A stretch of DNA of 37,488 nt from a virus. The DNA lies in IMG/VR virus record IMGVR_UViG_3300047300_000184, positions 1 through 37,488 of that record. One strand, 5' to 3'. How positions within the stretch are numbered: the stretch's first letter is position 1; the number at the start of each line of letters is the position of its first letter. The notes beneath the pieces are model-generated. The model did not search any database. It worked only from the letters and a program-made list of their open reading frames with translations, and was not told where the DNA came from. Below, one piece after another: positions 1 through 8,886 of this stretch. The translations under genes were made by a program, and so were the position numbers.

Positions 1-26
1 GTGGTATCTCAGAGGGAGGAGTAAGC

Positions 27-60
27 TATACTGTTTACCAACTTAAACGGGGGAATTCCC
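27..60 (+). promoter_or_regulatory. Possible -10 box and ribosome binding site of the packaging operon
   Basis: TATACT at 27-32 is a good -10 hexamer, but a matching -35 would fall at about 4-9 and none is convincing; part of the promoter may lie across the window end. A G-rich Shine-Dalgarno (GGGGG, 49-53) overlaps the perfect 10-bp palindrome GGGAATTCCC (51-60), which abuts the ATG of the small terminase gene. Whether the palindrome controls translation is inference. Confidence 0.3.
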
Positions 61-432
61 ATGAAAAAAGCGCCCAAGCAAATCATCAACTACATCAAGA
101 ATCCTGAAACGTGGGATTCGCTGGTTTTTGAGACTCAGATTCGCAACGAAGTCGAGAACTCGACTGGCGCGCTCACGGCAAGCGATGAGCTTTTGGTTGG
201 CGTTCTCATCATCACGATGGAAACCTTGATCGAAGCGCAGAAGGGGATTGATGAGGCCGGTCATTTGCACTACTACAACGCAGGGCCAGCCGCATCACCT
301 TGGTACAAGATAAGAACCGAATCTTTGGACAAAGCCGTGAAAATCCTTGCCGAGCTTGGCCTAGTGGCCCGGGGACGCCCAAAGAAGACATCAGCACCCA
401 CGGAGATAGATGAGCTATTCGCCTCTGCTTGA
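61..432 (+). CDS. terS: Terminase small subunit (P27-like)
   Basis: A 123-residue protein that would recognise phage DNA and recruit the large terminase for packaging. The basis is its position directly before the large subunit, its length, and the C-terminal half (SPWYKIRTESLDKA then a Gly-Arg-Pro-Lys tail), which resembles the P27 small-terminase family. The ATG at 61 follows a GGGGG ribosome binding site. The gene overlaps the large subunit by 23 bp, so the two are probably translationally coupled. An HNH endonuclease gene sits at the far right of the window, which would place it upstream of this gene in a circular map. The family assignment is from recognition of sequence pattern, not from a search. 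Confidence 0.75.
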   Translation: MKKAPKQIINYIKNPETWDSLVFETQIRNEVENSTGALTASDELLVGVLIITMETLIEAQKGIDEAGHLHYYNAGPAASPWYKIRTESLDKAVKILAELGLVARGRPKKTSAPTEIDELFASA

Positions 433-2083
433 ACCCGCCTTTGTTTACGCCACTTCGGTGGTGCGCGGGGACACACTTGCGTGTGAAGACATCAAACTAG
501 CCTGTCAACGATTCCTTGACATGGTAGAGCGCAAAGATGCGCCCTATGAGTTCGCCCCATCAAAAGCCGAACACATCCTGAAATTCGCCAAGTTCTGCCG
601 CCATGTCAAAGGGCCGGACGCTGGGAAGCCCATCGAGCTTGAGGGCTTCCAAGTGCTGTTTCTGGCTGGCGTGTATGGCTTCCGTGACAAGCGCGACCAC
701 TCAAAGCGTTGGGTGACGGACGTTATCCTGTTCGTGCCGCGCAAGTCTGGCAAAACCACGCTGGCGTCCATCATCTCTCTGTATGAGCTTTTGTTTGGCG
801 AGGCTGGGCCAGAGGTGTTCACGCTGGCGACAAACCGAGAGCAGGCGTCGATTTGCTTTGACTCATCCAAGGCCATCATGGAAAGCATGGTCCCCGAGCT
901 TCAAAGCCGGTTTATTCCATACCGCAGCGAATTGAAGAAGGCCGGTGACTCCACATCGACCTACCGCGCGCTGTCCCGCGAGAACCGCAAAACTGGTGAC
1001 GGTAAAAACCCGTCCTGCGCCATGATTGACGAGGCCGCACAAATCATCGAGCGTGGCTCCATCGAGGTGCTGCATTCGGGTATGGGTGCGCGTAAGAATC
1101 CTTTAAGGATGTATCTCACCACCGCCAGCTTCACCAAAGAGACAAAGTTCTATGAGGATTTGAGCCACTTCCGCGCTGTGCTGCGTGGCGCTGCGGAGGA
1201 CACATTCAAGTGGTTTGGCCTGCTGTATAGCGTGGACCCCGGCGACGAGTGGAGCGACCCTGCCATTTGGGGCAAGGCCAATCCTATGCTTGGCATCTCC
1301 GTGACCACCGAGGCAATTCAGCACATGGCGGACGAGGCCAAGAGTAAGCCTGCGACCCTCAACGAGTTTCTGTGCAAGCAGTTAAACATTTACGTCAGCG
1401 CCAACGCTGCATGGGTCGATAGGCGCTATTGGGACGAATCCGTTGCCCCAATGCCGGAAGACAAGCCCGAGGCCACATTCATTGGTTTTGACTTGGCGCA
1501 CAGCCGAGATTTGAATGCTGTGGTGACGTTGCATCGGTATGGCGAAGAAGACCTCTATGCCAAGTTCAAATTCTTCCTGCCAGAAGATTCAATCGACATC
1601 ATTCCGAACCATTACAAGCCTATTTTCAGCCAAGCAGTTGCGTCCGGCATCCTGCATTTGACACCCGGAAACGTCACAGATTTGAACGAAATCGAGTCAT
1701 ATATTCGCATGGAGGCGGAAAAATATGAGGTCAAAGAAATTGGTTATGACCCTTACAACGCTGCTGCTCTTGTTGCCAACCTCTTTTCCTACGGCCTACC
1801 AGTCAAAAAAGTTGGACAAGGAATGGCAGTTCTATCCAACCCGTCGAAAACGGCGGAACAACTCATCCTCAAGCGCGCAATCAAGCATGATGGAAACCCG
1901 TTTGTGGGATGGCAGTTGGGTAACTGTGAGGTCTACACGGACGTAAACGGTAACGTAAAAGTGAGAAAAAATGAGGCCGACCCAAGCGCCAAAGTGGACG
2001 GAATCATTGCAATGATTATGGCTCTGCATTGCCATTTGGACAATGTTTTTGTGTCAGATTCTTATGGACTCCGTTTATTCTGA
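410..2083 (+). CDS. terL: Terminase large subunit (HK97-type ATPase-nuclease)
   Basis: A 557-residue packaging motor. The N-terminal ATPase shows a Walker A loop at residues 110-117 (PRKSGKTT) and a Walker B strand ending in the acidic pair Asp207-Glu208 (CAMIDEAA). The C-terminal RNase H-like nuclease is marked by FIGFDLAHSRD near residue 355, then a GYDPYNA segment and a KVDGI segment that supply further acidic residues. The length is typical of Terminase_1/HK97-like large subunits. It translocates DNA into the prohead through the portal encoded next and cuts it at packaging ends. The ATG at 410 lies inside the end of terS; no better start is visible. Confidence 0.93.
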   Translation: MSYSPLLEPAFVYATSVVRGDTLACEDIKLACQRFLDMVERKDAPYEFAPSKAEHILKFAKFCRHVKGPDAGKPIELEGFQVLFLAGVYGFRDKRDHSKRWVTDVILFVPRKSGKTTLASIISLYELLFGEAGPEVFTLATNREQASICFDSSKAIMESMVPELQSRFIPYRSELKKAGDSTSTYRALSRENRKTGDGKNPSCAMIDEAAQIIERGSIEVLHSGMGARKNPLRMYLTTASFTKETKFYEDLSHFRAVLRGAAEDTFKWFGLLYSVDPGDEWSDPAIWGKANPMLGISVTTEAIQHMADEAKSKPATLNEFLCKQLNIYVSANAAWVDRRYWDESVAPMPEDKPEATFIGFDLAHSRDLNAVVTLHRYGEEDLYAKFKFFLPEDSIDIIPNHYKPIFSQAVASGILHLTPGNVTDLNEIESYIRMEAEKYEVKEIGYDPYNAAALVANLFSYGLPVKKVGQGMAVLSNPSKTAEQLILKRAIKHDGNPFVGWQLGNCEVYTDVNGNVKVRKNEADPSAKVDGIIAMIMALHCHLDNVFVSDSYGLRLF

Positions 2084-2113
2084 GTGATAAACTTACGAAA
2101 AACTGGAGTCACC

Positions 2114-3511
2114 ATGGCTATTCTTGACATTTTTAAGCGTAATCCCAAACCAGCCAACGAGAGCAATACGCTTTTCGGTCAAACGGCTCTAGGCAACAAC
2201 GTCATCTACTCGGGCAGCAACACTCGCCCCACAGTAAACACCCAAATCCTCTACGTCACGACCTCTTCGACCAACACCGCTGGTCGTCCGGTCGATATGT
2301 CGCTGCTCACGCGCAACAGCACCGTCATGGCCTGCGTAGGCGCAAAGGCGCGCGCGCTGGCGCAACTTCCAATCAAGGTAATGCAAGAGGCCGACAATGG
2401 AACCTACCTCGATGCAACCAAAGATGACAAGGTTGGGGTGCGCGACAAAAACAAGGCTCGTCAAGTCGCCAAGCTACTGAATAACCCAAACAACTTTCAG
2501 TCCAAATACGAATTCTGGTATCAATGGCTGATGTGGTATGAGCTTTCGGGTGAGGCATTCACGCTTTGGTGGAGAGAAGACCAAAAGAGTCCAACTCAGA
2601 CGCCCATGGAAATGTATGTGCTGGACTCGACATTGATTGCCGTGACAATCAATCCAGCGCGCTACCCATCGTATCGCCTGTCTACACCCTCATACGGCTT
2701 CAGCAAAGACGAGCCATTGCAGGCTCATCAGGTGATGCACGTTAAGGAAGCGGCATGGCAAGGTTCTGCCGGTTTCAACAAAGGTATCTTGGCTGCTGAG
2801 TTAGTTTCGCTCGATCACGACATTGACGTTTATGCCAACTTCATCATGCTCAATGGCGCAAAGCCAAGCGGTATGTTTGTGACCGACCAAGTTATTCCAA
2901 ACGGAAAGTACGAAGAGATTGCAGCCCGTTTGAAGGAGGCTTGGTCAAGTCTCACAGGCAGTCAGAAGACCGACCCATCCAAGCCCGGTCAAGGTATGTT
3001 GCTCGATCAGGGCATGAAGTATCAGACCATCGACATCTTGACTTTGCAAGACGCGCAAGCTGCTGAATTGAAGATTCAGACCATGAAGCGTATTTGCGGT
3101 TTGTTTGGTGTTCCACCTGCCATGATTGGTATCGCAGACCAGAAATACAACAACACTCAAACCATGCTGGATGAGTTTTACAAGTCCACGATGTACCCAA
3201 CAATCGTGAACGTGCAAGACAAACTCAAGCAGCAATTATTCCCCGGCTACCCATCGCTTTGCATCCAATTCGACACATCGAATTTCTTGAAAGGCGCTCC
3301 GCTGGACCAAATGAATTACGCAAAAGCCGCTGTCGAAGCTGGTATCTTTACCCCCAATGAGGCGCGTGAATATCTCGGCAAGCCAAGCATTGAAGGCGGC
3401 GACGAATTAAAGAAAGACCCAAAGGCAAGCGAAGATTTGCCCGGTTCATCACCCCAAGACACGGGCGGCGGTGGTGGAAATCAAAAGAATAAGATGAATA
3501 TTGGAAAATAA
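2114..3511 (+). CDS. Portal protein (HK97 gp3-like)
   Basis: A 465-residue portal that forms the dodecameric ring at the capsid vertex through which DNA enters and to which the tail connects. The assignment rests on position between large terminase and protease and on HK97-portal-like segments such as VMACVGAKARALAQLPIKV near the N-terminus and KRICGLFGVPPAMIG in the clip/stem region. An open frame begins with GTG at 2084 directly after the terL stop, but the ATG at 2114 is preceded by GGAG at a good distance and gives the usual start (MAILDIFKR). The C-terminus is Gly-rich and low complexity (about residues 440-465), as is common in portals. Confidence 0.92.
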   Translation: MAILDIFKRNPKPANESNTLFGQTALGNNVIYSGSNTRPTVNTQILYVTTSSTNTAGRPVDMSLLTRNSTVMACVGAKARALAQLPIKVMQEADNGTYLDATKDDKVGVRDKNKARQVAKLLNNPNNFQSKYEFWYQWLMWYELSGEAFTLWWREDQKSPTQTPMEMYVLDSTLIAVTINPARYPSYRLSTPSYGFSKDEPLQAHQVMHVKEAAWQGSAGFNKGILAAELVSLDHDIDVYANFIMLNGAKPSGMFVTDQVIPNGKYEEIAARLKEAWSSLTGSQKTDPSKPGQGMLLDQGMKYQTIDILTLQDAQAAELKIQTMKRICGLFGVPPAMIGIADQKYNNTQTMLDEFYKSTMYPTIVNVQDKLKQQLFPGYPSLCIQFDTSNFLKGAPLDQMNYAKAAVEAGIFTPNEAREYLGKPSIEGGDELKKDPKASEDLPGSSPQDTGGGGGNQKNKMNIGK

Positions 3512-3534
3512 ATTTGTCACTTATTTTTCGATTA

Positions 3535-3732
3535 GTGGTAGCATCCTTGGCAACATACAAGCCACATGGTTTGCCGCCTCCACGAAGAGGCCGACCACCG
3601 AATACAATAAAAGACATTGACCGTTCCAAAGTCGATGAGGTAATCCATGACCAAAAACTATCTGATGGTATGCGAGGCCAAACTGGTCCTCGAAAAAAGC
3701 GCAACAAACGACGAGCCGAGTGGCAAGATTGA
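3535..3732 (+). CDS. Doubtful small basic ORF between portal and protease
   Basis: A frame with GTG at 3535 (or TTG at 3514) would encode about 65 residues, rich in Arg and Lys, with an AT-hook-like core (RRGRPP). It would fill the 135-bp gap after the portal gene but overlaps the protease gene by 86 bp and has no visible ribosome binding site. I keep it only because the gap is otherwise unexplained; it may be non-coding. Confidence 0.22.
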   Translation: MVASLATYKPHGLPPPRRGRPPNTIKDIDRSKVDEVIHDQKLSDGMRGQTGPRKKRNKRRAEWQD

Positions 3733-4450
3733 AGCAGTCGTAACCACTTGGGGACCACGCGAAGGAGCTGATGGTCGGCGCTTTAACTATCAACCCGAAT
3801 CATTTATGACATGGGCAGACGAATTCAGCAAAGCTGGTCGTCCACTTCCCATGTTCGTCAATCACAATGCTGATGCCGTTCCCGTTGGTGAATGGACATC
3901 GTTTGAGTTTGACGACAAAGGCATGACCGCACAAGGTCGCCTTTACATGAACACCACTCAAGGTTCTGACTTGTACCAAGTTATGAGCGAGAGTCCCAAT
4001 ATGTTTGGTGGCGTTTCTGTGGGGGCTTATGCCGAAGAATATCAATGGGTCAAAGAAGACGGAACCCCCTACCCCGCCGGTTCGGGAGACTATTGGGAAG
4101 ACGGATACTTCCAAATCACCAAAGGTGGACTCAGAGAAGTTTCCGTGGTTATGTACCCAAATAACCCCGCAGCAGAGGTTCAGAAGTTGGAATATTTCCG
4201 TCCTGATGGAACCGCTGACTTAAAAGTTTTGGAGCAAGCCCTTCGTGAAGTTGGGTTGTCCAAGAAAGATGCGGTCGCTGCCGCATCTACATTCAAGAAA
4301 GTGCTTGAGCAGCGTGATGCCGCACAAGAGAATCTTGAAACTGCGCCTCAACAGAGTGAGTCTGATGTGGAAGCGACCGAAGCGGAGATTCTCGAAGCAC
4401 TTGCGCAGCGCGAACTCCTTAAACTGTTAGACAAACGACTGAAAGGTTAA
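3647..4450 (+). CDS. Prohead maturation protease (HK97 gp4 family)
   Basis: A 267-residue serine protease that digests the scaffold (delta) domain of the capsid protein before DNA packaging. The likely catalytic His73 lies in PMFVNHN and the likely nucleophile Ser124 in MFGGVSVGAYA, the order and spacing of the HK97 prohead protease (peptidase U35) family. The C-terminal 60 residues are charged and predicted helical, a region that in this family is removed by self-cleavage. The start follows a GAGG at 3636-3639. It sits directly before the capsid genes, as expected for its substrate. Confidence 0.9.
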   Translation: MTKNYLMVCEAKLVLEKSATNDEPSGKIEAVVTTWGPREGADGRRFNYQPESFMTWADEFSKAGRPLPMFVNHNADAVPVGEWTSFEFDDKGMTAQGRLYMNTTQGSDLYQVMSESPNMFGGVSVGAYAEEYQWVKEDGTPYPAGSGDYWEDGYFQITKGGLREVSVVMYPNNPAAEVQKLEYFRPDGTADLKVLEQALREVGLSKKDAVAAASTFKKVLEQRDAAQENLETAPQQSESDVEATEAEILEALAQRELLKLLDKRLKG

Positions 4451-4452
4451 TC

Positions 4453-5796
4453 ATGTCAAAAGAAATCATCGAAAAATTGGATGCCATCGAAGTGGCCCAA
4501 GCCGAAAAGATCGAAGCTGTTGAAGCCAAGATCGCTCCCGCCATTGAAGCTGTGAAAGCCGAAATGAGCGAAATGGTTGCTGCTTTGGAAGCCAAAGTTG
4601 CCGCTATTCCTGCTCCCGCAGTTCACAAAGAAAAAGCCAAGAGCGTTCGCCAAGATGTGAACCGTTCTGTTAAAGAACAACTCAAGGCAATCGCAGAAGG
4701 CAAATCGTCTTTTGAGAAGCAACTGCAAGTTTTTGCGGATGAGGCTCAAATGGAAGCCTACATGAAAGAAGCCTCTGCTTTGACAGGCGGCGGTGACGGT
4801 AAAGGCGGTCGTACCGCTTATGACCCTGTGTTCGTTGCTCTGCGTTTGGCTAACCCAATGCGCGGCGTTTCACGCACCGTGTCTACCGATGGCTCTAGCT
4901 ATCAATTCCGTGTTAAGACTGGCAACGCTGGTGCTGCATGGGGCTACGCAATCCAAAACAACGGCGCAGCTACAACTGAAAACACCTCTATCTGGCAAAT
5001 GGTTTTGCAAGATTTGAACGTGCAGTTCCCCATCCGTACTGCCGCTTTGGATGACATCGACGGTTTGGAAGCAAACGTGGTTGACGATATGTTGGCTGAA
5101 TTTGCACAAGCCGAAGCCCTGTCTATGATTCAAAACGATGACCAAGGCGCTACCAGCTTGCCATACGGCGGCTCTAACGGCTTGCGCGGTTTGAACCAAT
5201 ACGGTGGTGAGGCCTCTACCTACGCTGGTGGCGAGACAACTACTGCTGCTTTCGGTTCTAGCGGTACTGGTTCTACAAGCGGTTTGCACAGCTTGGCAAC
5301 CTATGACCAATTGACCACTAACGGCAATACCGTTGGCGCAGCGAACATCACCTACAAGGACGTTGTGAACTTCATCTACGCTCTGCCACAGCAATACTGG
5401 ACAGACAGCGCCAAGTTCATCATCAACCCTGTGTTGTTGGCTCAAATCCGTGGCTTGGTGGACGACAACGGCACTCCCGTGTTCGAGCGTATGTCTCCAT
5501 TGGAAACAAACGGCATCGTTGGTCGTCTGTTGGGCTTTGATGTGGTCGTGAACAAGTATTTGGACACCCCATCTCAAACCACCACAGGTTCTGCTGGCAC
5601 AACTAGCTTGTACCCAATGTACTTCGGTGATTGGTCGCGTGGTCACACCATCATTGATCGTTTGAACATGGTGATGCGCCGCTACGACCAAACACAACCC
5701 GGATATATCACATTCTTCGGGGAAAAGCGTTTGAACTGCTCGGTGCGTGACCCCAACGCTATCGTGCGTTATCGCTCGACTGGCACAGCTACCTGA
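4453..5796 (+). CDS. Major capsid protein 1 with N-terminal scaffold domain (HK97 fold)
   Basis: A 447-residue shell protein. Residues 1 to about 100 are strongly charged, Ala/Glu/Lys-rich and coiled-coil-like, matching the HK97 delta domain that acts as internal scaffold and is cut off by the upstream protease. The HK97-fold domain follows from the KEASALTGGGDG segment onward and includes FPIRTAALDD, a long Gly/Thr/Ser-rich loop, PQQYW and the C-terminal QTQPGYITFF block. It is followed by a hairpin terminator and then by a paralogue lacking the scaffold domain (5855-6871), so this gene is probably the principal shell component. Confidence 0.92.
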   Translation: MSKEIIEKLDAIEVAQAEKIEAVEAKIAPAIEAVKAEMSEMVAALEAKVAAIPAPAVHKEKAKSVRQDVNRSVKEQLKAIAEGKSSFEKQLQVFADEAQMEAYMKEASALTGGGDGKGGRTAYDPVFVALRLANPMRGVSRTVSTDGSSYQFRVKTGNAGAAWGYAIQNNGAATTENTSIWQMVLQDLNVQFPIRTAALDDIDGLEANVVDDMLAEFAQAEALSMIQNDDQGATSLPYGGSNGLRGLNQYGGEASTYAGGETTTAAFGSSGTGSTSGLHSLATYDQLTTNGNTVGAANITYKDVVNFIYALPQQYWTDSAKFIINPVLLAQIRGLVDDNGTPVFERMSPLETNGIVGRLLGFDVVVNKYLDTPSQTTTGSAGTTSLYPMYFGDWSRGHTIIDRLNMVMRRYDQTQPGYITFFGEKRLNCSVRDPNAIVRYRSTGTAT

Positions 5797-5807
5797 TAGT
5801 TGCCATT

Positions 5808-5834
5808 GGAGGGGCCAAGCGCCCCTCCTTTCTT
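5808..5834 (+). terminator. Hairpin terminator between the two capsid genes
   Basis: A perfect 8-bp GC-rich stem (GGAGGGGC at 5808-5815, GCCCCTCC at 5821-5828) with a 5-nt loop is followed by TTTCTT. This has the look of a rho-independent terminator of moderate strength; the short, interrupted T-tract suggests partial read-through. It would lower expression of the second capsid paralogue and later genes relative to capsid protein 1. Confidence 0.65.
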
Positions 5835-5854
5835 AACTCTCATTGGAAATAACC

Positions 5855-6871
5855 ATGACCATCAATGAAAAAATCCTGAACGGCATTAAGCAAGCCATTA
5901 CCGAAGGTGGCAAAGTCACCATTGACCTGAAAGAAGCCTCTGCAATTACTGGTTCTGGTTCGGGTGTTGGTGGTAATGTCGTGTTTGATGACGCATTCGC
6001 TGCGTTACGTCAAGCGAACCCATTGCGTCAAGGCTCACGCCAAATTACTGTGGCTGGCTCTGATGCGCAGTTTGTTGCCAAAGTCGGTAACGCTGCGAAT
6101 TCCACTAACCCTTGGGGTTACACATTTACTCCCAACTCAGGTTCCCCTAATGTGGACACCGTGATTTGGCAACTTCCAGTTCGCGTTCTTGTGGCGCAAC
6201 TTCCTATCCGTACAGCGGTTCTGTCGGATGTGAATGGCTTGGATTCTTCGATTGTTAGCGACCTTGTGCTTGAGTTCTCGCAACTAGAGTCGCAATCAAT
6301 GATTTTGAACAATGACCAAGCTGGCTCTACAACCACCAGCACAGGTGCTGGCTACGGTTTGCGTGGACTTGACTCTTACGCATCCGCTTCTACTAGCGCA
6401 TTTGGCTCCTCTGGTACTGCGATGACCGATGGCATTCATAGTATTGCAACCGTTTCGCTCGGCGGCTCCGCTGTGACTTACAACAAGATGGTTGACATGG
6501 CAAAAGCCCTCCCATCTCAATATTGGTCGCTGCCAACAACTGCATGGCAAATGGCTCCAAGCATGATTCTGGCTCTGCGTGAGTTGAAGGATTCTTCTGG
6601 TATGCCTTTGTTCTTGGAAATTGGCGAAAAAGATGGCGCAGCAATCGGTCATGTGTTTGGTTTCCCTGTGATTCCTAACCCATATATGTCCAGCGCATTC
6701 CCAATCTATTTGGCTAATTGGGAACAATTTATGACTATCGGTGACACAGAGCAAATGAATGTTCAAATGATGGAGCAAACACAGCCCGGATACATTACCA
6801 TGTACGCCGAGAAGCGCGTTGTTTCCACCGTCCGCAATCCGTTTGCTGGCGTTCGCATGAGCGCAGCCTAA
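5855..6871 (+). CDS. Second major-capsid-like protein without scaffold domain
   Basis: A 338-residue paralogue of the preceding capsid protein. The two align over the whole HK97-fold domain: KEASAITGSG versus KEASALTGGG, LPIRTAVLSDVNGLD versus FPIRTAALDDIDGLE, YGLRGLDSY versus NGLRGLNQY, PSQYW versus PQQYW, and QTQPGYITMYAEKR versus QTQPGYITFFGEKR. It has only about 22 residues before the shared domain, so it lacks the delta scaffold. The ATG at 5855 is preferred over a TTG at 5843. Possible roles are a pentamer or vertex protein, a minor hexamer component, or a decoration-like shell subunit; the sequence does not decide between them. Confidence 0.82.
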   Translation: MTINEKILNGIKQAITEGGKVTIDLKEASAITGSGSGVGGNVVFDDAFAALRQANPLRQGSRQITVAGSDAQFVAKVGNAANSTNPWGYTFTPNSGSPNVDTVIWQLPVRVLVAQLPIRTAVLSDVNGLDSSIVSDLVLEFSQLESQSMILNNDQAGSTTTSTGAGYGLRGLDSYASASTSAFGSSGTAMTDGIHSIATVSLGGSAVTYNKMVDMAKALPSQYWSLPTTAWQMAPSMILALRELKDSSGMPLFLEIGEKDGAAIGHVFGFPVIPNPYMSSAFPIYLANWEQFMTIGDTEQMNVQMMEQTQPGYITMYAEKRVVSTVRNPFAGVRMSAA

Positions 6872-6881
6872 GAGGTAAAAG

Positions 6882-7553
6882 ATGTCCGTTGATTCACAAC
6901 TCGGTTATTTGAACTACGGTGCGCCTACGCGCAACCCGTTTAATTACGCAAAGACAGAGCAAATCAATCGTGACGTTGCAACTGCTTGGCTGACTCTTGA
7001 ACAAATCACTCAGCAGTTAAACCTATTTGACGATGAAAGCCAAGATAACTATTTATCTGGCCTAGAGGTGGCGGTTCGCATGGCAATCGAGGATTACCTC
7101 GGAATGTCCATTTTCCCCACCTCATATCGCGTTTGGTATAACGCATCGAGCTTGTATGGAACTCCATTGACCTTGGATTTGCCTGCCGTAAGCCAAAACT
7201 TCAATCCTGCGCTGCCGGGCGTGACTATAAATGCCGTGAAATATTGGGACGACAACAATCCGCCAACGCTGAATGTTGTGCCTGTCAATCAGTATTACTA
7301 TGACCCTTCTGGTAACAAAGTGGTCATTGCCAATTTGCCGACAAACCTCAATAGCTCAATGACAAGCCCTGTGTATTGCGAATACACAACAGCCGCCAAT
7401 CCTTTGGCGTCATATCCTGTAATTCAGCAGGCTGGATTGCTTTGGCTGACGCATCTTTACAACAACCGTAGCGAAACAACAGGGCCAATCCAGCATCGCA
7501 TTCCCTTGGGTGTTGATGTCTTGCTGCGTCCTTACAAGCCTCTGGTGATGTAA
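6882..7553 (+). CDS. Head-tail connector (HK97 gp6-like)
   Basis: A 223-residue protein in the position of the adaptor ring that docks below the portal. The N-terminal helical segment (EQITQQLNLFDDESQDNYL followed by an Ala-rich helix ending in EDYLG) is the signature of phage gp6-like/phiE125 gp8 connectors. The rest is beta-rich and looks like an added domain. An AGAGG ribosome binding site precedes the ATG. The stop codon directly abuts the next gene. Confidence 0.78.
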   Translation: MSVDSQLGYLNYGAPTRNPFNYAKTEQINRDVATAWLTLEQITQQLNLFDDESQDNYLSGLEVAVRMAIEDYLGMSIFPTSYRVWYNASSLYGTPLTLDLPAVSQNFNPALPGVTINAVKYWDDNNPPTLNVVPVNQYYYDPSGNKVVIANLPTNLNSSMTSPVYCEYTTAANPLASYPVIQQAGLLWLTHLYNNRSETTGPIQHRIPLGVDVLLRPYKPLVM

Positions 7554-7898
7554 ATGGCAATTGCACGTTTTGAGAATGTCGCCATCAACAATCTGACCTT
7601 TGCCAAGAGCGATTTTGGTGAAGGTGAGACTGTGCAAACCAAATGGTTTGACACGCGCGCTCGGGTGGCTGACGTTGCAAATAGTGTCAAGATTGCTGAG
7701 AAGTATCGTTTGTATCAAGATTTGGTGAACTTCACGTTCAATTACACGCCCAACATGAAGCAGATTGTGGACAGCCAGAATTTGTATTCAATCACTTGGC
7801 GTGGAAACGATTGGCGGATTACCGATGTTCGGGAAGCCAATGACCGTATGACCGTGATGTTCTTGTGCTATCGCTCTGACCCATCGACCGCAACATGA
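7554..7898 (+). CDS. Head closure / head-tail joining protein
   Basis: A 114-residue small beta-barrel-like protein. Its C-terminal half has the pattern of phage head-tail joining (stopper) proteins: SITWRGNDWRITDVR followed by a beta strand with MFLCYRSDP. In HK97/SPP1-type phages this protein closes the connector after packaging. It starts immediately after the connector stop and overlaps the next gene by ATGA, consistent with a tightly coupled connector cassette. Family assignment is from order plus motif, with moderate certainty. Confidence 0.68.
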   Translation: MAIARFENVAINNLTFAKSDFGEGETVQTKWFDTRARVADVANSVKIAEKYRLYQDLVNFTFNYTPNMKQIVDSQNLYSITWRGNDWRITDVREANDRMTVMFLCYRSDPSTAT

Positions 7899-8314
7899 CG
7901 ACACAGCTTAACCCCGTCCAGTATGGCAAAGCGATTCAGTATCAACTGAGTCAAATTGTCAGTCCTGTGCCTGTCTACGCCTCGTTTAACCGCAATTTTG
8001 CGACTCAGCCCAAGTTCATTACTTGGAATATTCGCAATATTCATCAACCCGTATACACGGGCCAGACGCAGAGCAACAAGGGTATTGACCGACCTGTGTT
8101 TCAGATTTCCATCTTCACTCAAGTGATTGAAGATGGTTTCGCTATTTCCAATCAGATATTACAATCACTTCACGGTTATAGCGGACAGTTTGGAAGCCCC
8201 TCAGACGGGTTTTTCATTGCAAAGGCCGATGTATATTGGCTTTACAACAGCTATGACAACGAGCAAAATATGGCACAAATCTTTTTAGATTGCGTCATAG
8301 ACGTTCCAGCATAA
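7895..8314 (+). CDS. Tail terminator / tail completion protein (DUF3168-like)
   Basis: A 139-residue protein overlapping the stopper gene by ATGA. Features typical of tail-completion proteins are the central FQISIFT strand, a following helix (AISNQILQSLHGYSG), and a C-terminal strand after a YDNEQNMAQ segment (IFLDCVIDV). In siphoviruses this ring caps the assembled tail tube and joins it to the head. It is placed directly before the tail tube gene, the canonical site. Confidence 0.65.
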   Translation: MTTQLNPVQYGKAIQYQLSQIVSPVPVYASFNRNFATQPKFITWNIRNIHQPVYTGQTQSNKGIDRPVFQISIFTQVIEDGFAISNQILQSLHGYSGQFGSPSDGFFIAKADVYWLYNSYDNEQNMAQIFLDCVIDVPA

Positions 8315-8351
8315 GACAGACCAATTAACTTTTTTTTCAGGAGAAATCCAA

Positions 8352-8876
8352 ATGGCTCTTATCAACAAAGTCTTACCCGGTTACGTTGCAACCCTGTGGT
8401 GTCAAACTGGTGCTACACCAACTCCATTGACTGACGCTCAGTTGTCTACTTGGACTGGTCAAGTTGCTGACATTATCGGTACAGCCGCCGGCGGTACTGG
8501 TACTGATGGTATCCAAGTCCCCGTGGAAGCTATCCCTGCATTCGGCGCTGATGACGCTGTGGCTGCATACTCTGTGGCTGGCGCTCGTACTGGCGCAAAG
8601 ATCACCACTCAAAACCAAGTGACATCTTTGGCTGTGACTGCTGCATGGAATCCCGCCAATACTGCTCAATTGCTAATTCGCGCAGACGGTTACAACGGCA
8701 CAATCGTGCGCACCTATGTGGTTGCCGTGTATGACGGTACAGATACAGTTGCCTACGCATTCAACGGCATGGTTGGCGGTATGTCTTGGGATATGTCTCC
8801 ATCTGCCGAAGGCAAATTCAACTTCACCATCCACCCCGTTGGTGGCAACAGCTACGGTTGGTCAAACAACGCATAA
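8352..8876 (+). CDS. Major tail (tube) protein
   Basis: A 174-residue beta-rich protein, preceded by a strong AGGAG site after a run of eight Ts. Its position between tail terminator and chaperones identifies it as the tube subunit, and codon choice resembles that of the capsid gene, as expected for a highly expressed structural protein. No catalytic motif is present. The C-terminal segment (SPSAEGKFNFTIHPVGG) is compatible with the interlocking beta-sheets of tube proteins. The assignment is mainly from gene order. Confidence 0.75.
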   Translation: MALINKVLPGYVATLWCQTGATPTPLTDAQLSTWTGQVADIIGTAAGGTGTDGIQVPVEAIPAFGADDAVAAYSVAGARTGAKITTQNQVTSLAVTAAWNPANTAQLLIRADGYNGTIVRTYVVAVYDGTDTVAYAFNGMVGGMSWDMSPSAEGKFNFTIHPVGGNSYGWSNNA

Positions 8877-8886
8877 TCAACAAAAC

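Noticed and set aside
4870-5697. Open minus-strand frame of 275 codons opposite capsid protein 1
   Set aside because: It mirrors a certain structural gene, has low-complexity Cys/His/Val-rich content typical of antisense frames, and no ribosome binding site.
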